Shown here: piece after piece, positions 24,230 through 30,078 of the stretch
How positions within the stretch are numbered: the stretch's first letter is position 1
Layout of the letters: every line of letters starts with the position of its first letter
NCBI GenBank assembly: GCA_000437255.1
Contig: FR899081.1
Span: forward strand, 1,885-31,962
DNA from: Ruminococcus sp. CAG:403
GTDB lineage: Bacteria > Bacillota > Clostridia > Oscillospirales > Ruminococcaceae
DNA: 30,078 bases
Direction: 5' to 3'
The notes under the pieces: model-generated
Databases searched by the model: none
What the model saw: the letters and a program-made list of their open reading frames with translations, nothing else
Told to the model about the DNA's origin: nothing
Program-made: the position numbers and the translations under genes

Positions 24230-25477
24230 ATGGTAGATGAAATCATGAAGCAGATTGCAGACTATGACGCAGAAGTCGGCGCAGCCATGCAGGCAGAGCT
24301 TACCAGACAGAGAAGTACCATTGAATTGATTGCCAGCGAAAACATTGTCAGCGAGCCTGTCATGAACGCAATGGGCAGTGTCCTGACCAACAAGTATGCA
24401 GAAGGATATCCGGGCAAGCGCTATTACGGCGGATGTGAAAAGGTTGATATCGTAGAAACTATCGCCATTGAGCGTGCCAAGAAATTGTTCGGCTGCGATT
24501 ATGCCAATGTACAGCCACATTCCGGTGCACAAGCAAACCTGGCTGTTTTCTTTGCCGTTTTGAATCCTGGAGATACGGTTATGGGCATGAACCTGGATCA
24601 CGGCGGTCACCTGAGCCACGGCAGCCCGGTTAACATTTCCGGTAAATATTTCCACGTTGTCCCCTATGGCGTTGATGACAACGGCTTCTTGGATTACGAT
24701 GCCATGATGAAAACCGCAAAAGAAGTCAAGCCCAAAATGATCATTGCTGGTGCCAGCGCATACTGCCGCACCATCGATTTCAAAAAATTCCGGGAAGTTG
24801 CCGATGCAGTCGGTGCAGTTCTGATGGTAGATATGGCGCATATTGCCGGTCTGGTTGCAGCAGGTGTACATCCCTCTCCGTTCCCGTATGCTGATGTTGT
24901 AACCACCACCACACACAAAACCCTGCGTGGCCCGAGAGGCGGCTTGATTCTTGCCAATAAAGAAGCGGCAGAAAAGTTCAACTTCAACAAGGCCATTTTC
25001 CCTGGTATTCAGGGTGGTCCGCTGATGCATGTGATTGCTTCCAAAGCCATTTGCTTGGGCGAAGCACTGAAACCTGCATTCAAAACCTATCAGCAGCAGG
25101 TTGCAAAAAATGCAAAAGCACTTTGCGCTGCACTGATGGACAATGGATTTGATATCCTCACCGGCGGTACAGACAATCATCTGATGCTGGTAGATCTGCG
25201 CAATACGGAAATTACCGGAAAAGAATTGCAGAATCGCTGCGACAGCGTCAATATTACACTCAATAAAAATACGGTTCCAAACGAACCGAGAAGCCCATTC
25301 GTTACTTCCGGCGTTCGAATCGGCACACCTGCCGTTACCACAAGAGGAATGGTAGAAGAGGATATGAAGGTCATTGCTTCTCTGATCGCCAAAACAGCAT
25401 TTGATTATGAAGCAAGCGCAGATGACGTACGGGCAGCAGTTGGTGCACTTTGCAGCAAGTATCCCCTGTACGAATAA
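24230..25477 (+). CDS. glyA: Serine hydroxymethyltransferase
   Basis: The 415-residue PLP enzyme converts serine and tetrahydrofolate to glycine and methylene-tetrahydrofolate. The PLP lysine is Lys230 in VTTTTHKTLRGPRGG. The IELIASENIVSEPV and YPGKRYYGGCE signatures are intact. The start has AAAGGAG 7 nt upstream. It is the first gene of a one-carbon operon; folD follows after 22 nt. Confidence 0.97.
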   Translation: MVDEIMKQIADYDAEVGAAMQAELTRQRSTIELIASENIVSEPVMNAMGSVLTNKYAEGYPGKRYYGGCEKVDIVETIAIERAKKLFGCDYANVQPHSGAQANLAVFFAVLNPGDTVMGMNLDHGGHLSHGSPVNISGKYFHVVPYGVDDNGFLDYDAMMKTAKEVKPKMIIAGASAYCRTIDFKKFREVADAVGAVLMVDMAHIAGLVAAGVHPSPFPYADVVTTTTHKTLRGPRGGLILANKEAAEKFNFNKAIFPGIQGGPLMHVIASKAICLGEALKPAFKTYQQQVAKNAKALCAALMDNGFDILTGGTDNHLMLVDLRNTEITGKELQNRCDSVNITLNKNTVPNEPRSPFVTSGVRIGTPAVTTRGMVEEDMKVIASLIAKTAFDYEASADDVRAAVGALCSKYPLYE

Positions 25478-25499
25478 ATCAAAAATCGGAGGCAGCAGC

Positions 25500-26342
25500 A
25501 TGGCGAAAATAATTGACGGAAAACAAATTTCCCAAACCATCAAAGATGAATTAAAGGCAGAATGCGCCGCTATGCTGGAAGAAACCGGTGTGGTTCCCTG
25601 CCTGGCAGTGGTTCAGGTAGGAAACGATCCGGCATCCAGCGTATATGTACGGAACAAGAAGAATGCATGTGCCTATATTGGCATCCGCTCGCTCTCTTAT
25701 GAGCTGCCGGAAGAAACTTCACAGGAGCAGCTGCTGGATCTGATTGCACAGCTGAATGCGGATCCTTCCGTAAACGGTATTCTGGTACAACTTCCACTTC
25801 CTAAGCAGATTGATGAAAACGCTGTTATTCAGGCAATCGATCCGAAAAAGGATGTGGACGGATTCCATGAACAAAATGTCGGTGCCCTGCAAGTTGGTTC
25901 AAAAGGATTTGTTTCCTGCACACCAGCTGGCGTGGTTCAGCTGCTCAAGCGAAGCGGCATTGAAATTGCCGGAAAGCACTGCGTCATCATTGGAAGAAGC
26001 AACATTGTCGGCAAACCGGCGGCTGCATTGATGCTGCGGGAACATGCAACGGTCACCGTCTGCCACTCCCGCACCAAAGATTTAAAAGCCATCACCAATC
26101 TGGCAGATATTCTGATCGTTGCAATCGGAAAGCCGAAGATGATTGACGCTTCTTATGTCAAGGAAGGTGCCGTTGTCGTAGATGTCGGCATCCATCGCAT
26201 GGAAAACAAGAAACTCTGCGGAGATGTTGACTTCGAGAGTGTGGAACCAAAAGCAAGTTTCCTGACTCCTGTTCCGGGCGGTGTTGGTCCTATGACCATT
26301 GCTATGCTGATGAACAACTGCGTCGCAACACTCAGAAAGTAA
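25500..26342 (+). CDS. folD: Methylenetetrahydrofolate dehydrogenase / methenyltetrahydrofolate cyclohydrolase
   Basis: The 280-residue bifunctional enzyme interconverts methylene-, methenyl- and 10-formyl-tetrahydrofolate. The active-site Tyr49 and Lys53 are in SSVYVRNKK, followed by VQLPLPKQI and DVDGFH. The cofactor motif is GRSNIVGKPAAALML and the C-terminal signature is PVPGGVGPMTIAML. The ATG at 25500 has GGAGG 7 nt upstream. The open frame further upstream lies inside glyA and is not real. FolD connects GlyA to Fhs. Confidence 0.97.
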   Translation: MAKIIDGKQISQTIKDELKAECAAMLEETGVVPCLAVVQVGNDPASSVYVRNKKNACAYIGIRSLSYELPEETSQEQLLDLIAQLNADPSVNGILVQLPLPKQIDENAVIQAIDPKKDVDGFHEQNVGALQVGSKGFVSCTPAGVVQLLKRSGIEIAGKHCVIIGRSNIVGKPAAALMLREHATVTVCHSRTKDLKAITNLADILIVAIGKPKMIDASYVKEGAVVVDVGIHRMENKKLCGDVDFESVEPKASFLTPVPGGVGPMTIAMLMNNCVATLRK

Positions 26343-26345
26343 AGC

Positions 26346-26364
26346 TGCTTCCAGACTGGAAGCA
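26346..26364 (+). terminator. Weak hairpin between folD and fhs
   Basis: TGCTTCC (26346-26352) pairs with GGAAGCA (26358-26364) around a 5-nt loop. A poor T-tract follows after 6 nt (ATTTTTG). It could be a leaky terminator or an mRNA-stability hairpin that changes fhs level relative to glyA and folD. Confidence 0.4.
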
Positions 26365-26407
26365 AATCATTTTTGCATAATGCATATCAAAATAGATGGA
26401 GAAGTTT

Positions 26408-28078
26408 ATGAAAACAGATATTCAAATTGCACAGGAAGCCACCTTACAACCCATTACCAAAGTCGCCGAACAGCTTGGTGTCACAGAAGATGATCTGGAG
26501 CTGTACGGAAAGTACAAGGCAAAATTTTCACAGGACTTGATCAAGCGGGTACAAAACCAACCGGATGGGAAATTGATTCTGGTAACCGCTATTAACCCGA
26601 CTCCTTACGGAGAAGGGAAAACAACCATCAGCATTGGCTTATCCCAGGCACTATGCAAACTAGGGAAAAAAGCAGTCTGCACCCTGCGGGAACCTTCCTT
26701 GGGTCCATGCTTCGGCATCAAGGGCGGTGCGGCAGGCGGCGGCTATGCACAGGCTGTTCCGATGGAAGATCTGAACCTGCATTTTACAGGCGATTTCCAC
26801 GCCATTACTTCCGCAAACAACCTGCTGGCTGCGCTGTTGGATAACCATTTGCAGCAGGGCAATGCCCTTCGGATTGATCCGAAGCAAATTATCTGGAAGC
26901 GCTGTGAAGATATGAATGACCGCGCACTGCGTAATATCATCATTGGAATGGGCAGAAAAGTAGACGGCGTTGTCCGGGAAGATCACTTTGTCATCAGTGT
27001 TGCCAGCGAAATTATGGCAATTCTCTGCTTGGCAGATGATGTTGCAGACCTGAAAAAGCGTCTGTCTGCCATTATTGTAGCTTATAATTATGATGGAGAA
27101 CCAGTCACTGCCGGAGATTTGCAGGCTGTCGGCGCAATGGCAGCTCTGCTGAAGGATGCCATGCAGCCAAACCTGATTCAGACACTGGAACATACACCGG
27201 CTGTTGTACACGGCGGTCCATTCGCCAACATTGCACATGGATGCAACTCTGTTCGGGCAACACGGCTTTCCTTAAAGCTTGCTGACTACGTAGTAACGGA
27301 AGCTGGCTTCGGTGCTGATCTGGGCGCTGAAAAATTCTTCGATATTAAATGCCGCAAGGCAGGACTTTCTCCAGATGCAGTTGTCCTGGTTGCAACCGTT
27401 CGTGCACTGAAGTACAACGGTGGTGCTTCTAAGGATGCACTTGCCTCAGAAGATCTGAATGCACTGAAAAAAGGCATTGTCAATCTGGGCAAGCACATTG
27501 AAAACCTGCAAAAGTATGGCGTTCCGGTTGTTGTAACATTGAATCGTTTCGCCTTTGATACACAGGCAGAACTGGACTTCGTAGAGCAATACTGCACATC
27601 AATGGGAACTGGTTTTGCACTGGCAGACGTATGGGCAAAGGGCGGAGAAGGCGGCATTGCACTGGCAGAAGCTGTCATGGAAAAAATTAACCAGCAGACC
27701 GCAGACTTCCATCCGCTGTATCCGGACGATCTCTCTTTGAAAGAAAAAATCCAGACCATTTGCCGGGAAATTTACGGTGCAGATGGTGTTGTATATGATA
27801 CCGCAGCAGAAAAAGCAATTGCAAAATTGGAAGATATGGGTATGGGCAACTTGCCGATCTGTATGGCAAAGAATCAGTATTCTCTGTCTGATGATCCCAA
27901 GAAGCTTGGCCGTCCCAGTGGATTTACCATCCACATCCGGGAAGTTTATCCTTCTGCCGGCGCCGGATTTGTTGTTGCAGTAACCGGAACCATTATGACG
28001 ATGCCGGGACTGCCGAAAAAGCCTGCTGCTTTCCAGATTGATCTGGATGATGACGGTAAAATTACAGGCTTATTCTAA
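26408..28078 (+). CDS. fhs: Formate-tetrahydrofolate ligase
   Basis: The 556-residue enzyme makes 10-formyl-tetrahydrofolate from formate, ATP and tetrahydrofolate. The ATP-binding loop is TPYGEGKTT (65-73), and the EPSLGPCFGIKGGAAGGGYAQ stretch is the family signature. The length equals the usual size. The ATG at 26408 is chosen over one at 26396, because GGAG lies 6 nt before it and the first ATG has no site. In acetogens this enzyme begins the methyl branch of the Wood-Ljungdahl pathway; here it more likely supplies purine and formyl-Met synthesis from formate. Confidence 0.97.
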   Translation: MKTDIQIAQEATLQPITKVAEQLGVTEDDLELYGKYKAKFSQDLIKRVQNQPDGKLILVTAINPTPYGEGKTTISIGLSQALCKLGKKAVCTLREPSLGPCFGIKGGAAGGGYAQAVPMEDLNLHFTGDFHAITSANNLLAALLDNHLQQGNALRIDPKQIIWKRCEDMNDRALRNIIIGMGRKVDGVVREDHFVISVASEIMAILCLADDVADLKKRLSAIIVAYNYDGEPVTAGDLQAVGAMAALLKDAMQPNLIQTLEHTPAVVHGGPFANIAHGCNSVRATRLSLKLADYVVTEAGFGADLGAEKFFDIKCRKAGLSPDAVVLVATVRALKYNGGASKDALASEDLNALKKGIVNLGKHIENLQKYGVPVVVTLNRFAFDTQAELDFVEQYCTSMGTGFALADVWAKGGEGGIALAEAVMEKINQQTADFHPLYPDDLSLKEKIQTICREIYGADGVVYDTAAEKAIAKLEDMGMGNLPICMAKNQYSLSDDPKKLGRPSGFTIHIREVYPSAGAGFVVAVTGTIMTMPGLPKKPAAFQIDLDDDGKITGLF

Positions 28079-28112
28079 TTTGCTATTCTCTTACTATTCT
28101 ACTTTTATAACG

Positions 28113-28145
28113 AAAAAGCCGATCGATTGCTCGATCGGTTTTTTT
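28113..28145 (+). terminator. Terminator of the glyA-folD-fhs operon
   Basis: CCGATCGA (28119-28126) and TCGATCGG (28131-28138) form an 8-bp stem with a TTGC loop, followed by seven T. An upstream A-run extends the stem. Confidence 0.92.
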
Positions 28146-28154
28146 CATTTCAAC

Positions 28155-28183
28155 TTGACGAGTCTCCTGCTTTACGGTATAAT
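28155..28183 (+). promoter_or_regulatory. Promoter of the O-antigen-ligase-like gene
   Basis: TTGACG (28155-28160) and TATAAT (28178-28183) are separated by 17 nt, directly after the operon terminator. Confidence 0.88.
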
Positions 28184-28223
28184 AAATAAAACTCAACCTT
28201 GATTTTGAAAGGAGTGACACCAT

Positions 28224-30071
28224 TTGCGTACACAACCGTCCAACCATCGTCTTTCCACAACTCCACCACCAGAAGTGGATTATGCCGCACTGCCCGGAAA
28301 ACTTTTGATCCTTTTTCTTTGCATCGTTCCCTTTTTTATTCTAAACATTGCTGTCAATCCTTCTGCCACGGAGCGTGCCCTATATTGGATGGGTGCCAAT
28401 GCCGCTTGCAGCGATTATGAAACCTATCCAAGAGAATGGATACTAATTGGCATTGCTTCCCTGACTGCTGTTTGGTTTGTGTTGGAACGATTCGTACTGC
28501 GAAGACCTTCCCGAATCGCTTCCTGTGCCGCTGTTCGAATACAATGGATTTGTGCCGGCATTTATGCACTTACAGCGCTGCTCTCCGGATTGTTTTCTGC
28601 CTACCGAAAAGAAACATGGCTGGGAACAGTTGGTCTATATGAAGGCACTTTGGCACTCATCAGCTATATGATTCTATTCTTGGGCATGACATACTTTTCT
28701 GATCGCCCTGCGGTCACACATTTTTTTCAAAATGCCATTCTTGCGCTGGGATGGATAATGGGCATTCTGGTATTGCTGGAACATATTGGACTAGATTACT
28801 ATAATTTTTCTTTGGTGCAATGGCTCAGCGGCTTAACCGGAACAAGATTCTATCCAGTTGAAGCAGCTACCATTTCATTTGGCAATCCAGATTATCTCAG
28901 TGCAGTCTGTGCCATGCTGCTGCCGATCAGTCTCTCCTGCATTCGCCGAACCGACGCAGCCGGACGGTTCTTTCTTGCCATTGGAAGCACCATCCTTTAT
29001 GCCATAATCCTGCTGATGACAAAAGTAACCAGCGCCATTGCATTCGGCTTTCTATTTACTCTTCTGTTCGGGTTGCTTTGCCTGCATCGAAGCAATTTCC
29101 GCACTGCATGGAAAAAGGGCATCTGTCTGGCTGCTGCCGGTGCAGTGGCGCTAAGTGGAGCCGGATACCTCTTCTCCCGAACCGGTGACACAGTAGCTGA
29201 AAAGCTGCGGCACGGCATTTTGGGTATGGATCCGCAATCCGATTCCTTTGGACTGACCCATATGGAAATTCAAGGAAACACGCTACTGTTTCAAGCAAAG
29301 GAGCAAACACTCACCGTTACCTATGTTCCAGATGACCAGCCGGCACTGACCGTAGCAGATCTCGCTGTACAGTATAATGGCACTCCGCTTTCCCCACAGT
29401 ACCAGGAAGATGGAAGCATCACGTTCCCGAATCAACCGGATTTGTCTATGTGCCGCTTTTCCATTTCGCAGCGTACCTTATCCTGTGATCTGGGTTATGC
29501 AACCGCTGTCAAGTTCTGTCGTTCTGCCGATTCGGATCAATGGATGGTGGAGATACTGGGCGGTGCCTATGTGGAACAGGTTCCATGCAGCACCGATTCA
29601 GAATGGGTACAGCAAAATTATGCTCTCTTAAACGGACGCATTTTCATCTGGGCCAACACACTTCAGCATGCCAAAGACTGTCTGCTGCTGGGACATGGCG
29701 CATCCACCAGCATTTTCTATCTCACACAAAGTGACTTAACTGCACTGCTGAATATTTTCGGCACCTATGTGCTCATCAGCAAGCCCCATAACTGGTATTT
29801 GCAGATGTGGCAGGATACCGGCGGACTTTCACTGCTTGCCATGTTGAGTTTGATTGGCGTGTTCCTCTATCAAGGCAGCAAGCGCTGCAAAAAGCCGCTC
29901 ACACCGGAACAGGCAGAGGAAGAACCATTCCGATTGGGACTGTTTTGCGGCATGTGTGCCTATTTTCTTGTCGGCATTTTTACGGACAGCATGATTTATA
30001 CAGCGCCTTTGGTTTGGATGACCTTTGGTCTCGCCTGGCGGAAAAATTGCATCCATCCAAATAAATCATAA
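28224..30071 (+). CDS. O-antigen ligase / Wzy-like polytopic membrane protein
   Basis: The 615-residue product has about 12 hydrophobic helices. The start is a TTG at 28224, 9 nt after AAAGGAG; the next in-frame ATG is far inside the protein. Features of the WaaL/Wzy_C family are SGLFSAYRKETWLGT, GNPDYLSAVCAMLLP, the LLNGRIFIWANTL arginine (Arg472) and KPHNWYLQMWQDTGG with His522. Between helices, residues about 318-465 form an unusually large soluble, beta-rich insertion, probably outside the membrane. Family members join or polymerise lipid-linked glycans at the cell surface. In a Gram-positive cell the substrate could be a wall polysaccharide or a glycoprotein glycan. No neighbouring glycosyltransferase is in view to decide. 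Confidence 0.85.
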   Translation: MRTQPSNHRLSTTPPPEVDYAALPGKLLILFLCIVPFFILNIAVNPSATERALYWMGANAACSDYETYPREWILIGIASLTAVWFVLERFVLRRPSRIASCAAVRIQWICAGIYALTALLSGLFSAYRKETWLGTVGLYEGTLALISYMILFLGMTYFSDRPAVTHFFQNAILALGWIMGILVLLEHIGLDYYNFSLVQWLSGLTGTRFYPVEAATISFGNPDYLSAVCAMLLPISLSCIRRTDAAGRFFLAIGSTILYAIILLMTKVTSAIAFGFLFTLLFGLLCLHRSNFRTAWKKGICLAAAGAVALSGAGYLFSRTGDTVAEKLRHGILGMDPQSDSFGLTHMEIQGNTLLFQAKEQTLTVTYVPDDQPALTVADLAVQYNGTPLSPQYQEDGSITFPNQPDLSMCRFSISQRTLSCDLGYATAVKFCRSADSDQWMVEILGGAYVEQVPCSTDSEWVQQNYALLNGRIFIWANTLQHAKDCLLLGHGASTSIFYLTQSDLTALLNIFGTYVLISKPHNWYLQMWQDTGGLSLLAMLSLIGVFLYQGSKRCKKPLTPEQAEEEPFRLGLFCGMCAYFLVGIFTDSMIYTAPLVWMTFGLAWRKNCIHPNKS

Positions 30072-30078
30072 AATCTCG

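Noticed and set aside
24032..25543. A 503-codon open frame on the minus strand across glyA
   Set aside because: It is antisense to glyA, whose protein matches its family along its whole length. The antisense product has no recognisable motif, is rich in Cys and His, and has no ribosome-binding site.
26373..26385. TTGCA-TAA-TGCAT before fhs, one mismatch from the repressor operator
   Set aside because: It is a single copy inside an operon with no promoter at that place. A near-match in AT-rich sequence is likely by chance.

Overview
The window looks like chromosome from a cellulolytic, Gram-positive gut Firmicute of the Ruminococcus type. The basis is a family 9 cellulase with a C-terminal membrane anchor, a secreted Thr-linker/Big2/dockerin protein of cellulosomal style, a T-box leader in front of the trp operon, KtrAB potassium transport, and many sigma-A promoters that all have 17-nt spacers. 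The genus is an inference; there is no rRNA or other marker to settle it.

Layout, left to right. (1) 1-2573 (+): the 3' part of a GH9 cellulase gene that enters from the left edge. (2) 2677-9178 (-): a complete, tightly packed tryptophan operon, trpE-trpGD(fused)-trpC-trpF-trpB-trpA, preceded by a consensus promoter and a tryptophan-specific T-box riboswitch with its terminator (9201-9552). (3) 9640-11183: a Cys-rich secreted protein of unknown function (+) facing a small three-helix membrane protein (-). (4) 11450-13411 (-): a large secreted dockerin protein. (5) 13626-15395: an orphan phage baseplate (BppU-like) gene and a self-cleaving S24/LexA-type repressor, divergently transcribed. The spacer holds three copies of a TTGCA-N3-TGCAA palindrome placed on both promoters. 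This is the most unusual part of the window. (6) 15490-16497 (+): a PfkB-family sugar kinase, probably fructokinase. (7) 16583-19580 (-): an aromatic-acid-exporter-like protein followed by ktrB and ktrA. (8) 19770-24079 (+): an iron-containing alcohol dehydrogenase, then pncA-pncB (NAD salvage) and a hisC-type aminotransferase. (9) 24230-28078 (+): glyA-folD-fhs, a one-carbon/tetrahydrofolate operon with a structured 5' leader. (10) 28224-30071 (+): an O-antigen-ligase-like (Wzy_C) membrane protein.

How the genes work together: the trp genes supply every enzyme from chorismate to tryptophan, and uncharged tRNA-Trp should switch them on. glyA, folD and fhs move one-carbon units between serine, formate and folate. 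pncA and pncB convert nicotinamide to nicotinate mononucleotide, and the neighbouring dehydrogenase uses a nicotinamide cofactor. The GH9 enzyme and the dockerin protein belong to extracellular plant-fibre breakdown. I see no tRNA, rRNA, CRISPR array, transposase or intact prophage. The BppU/repressor pair is the only phage-like trace.
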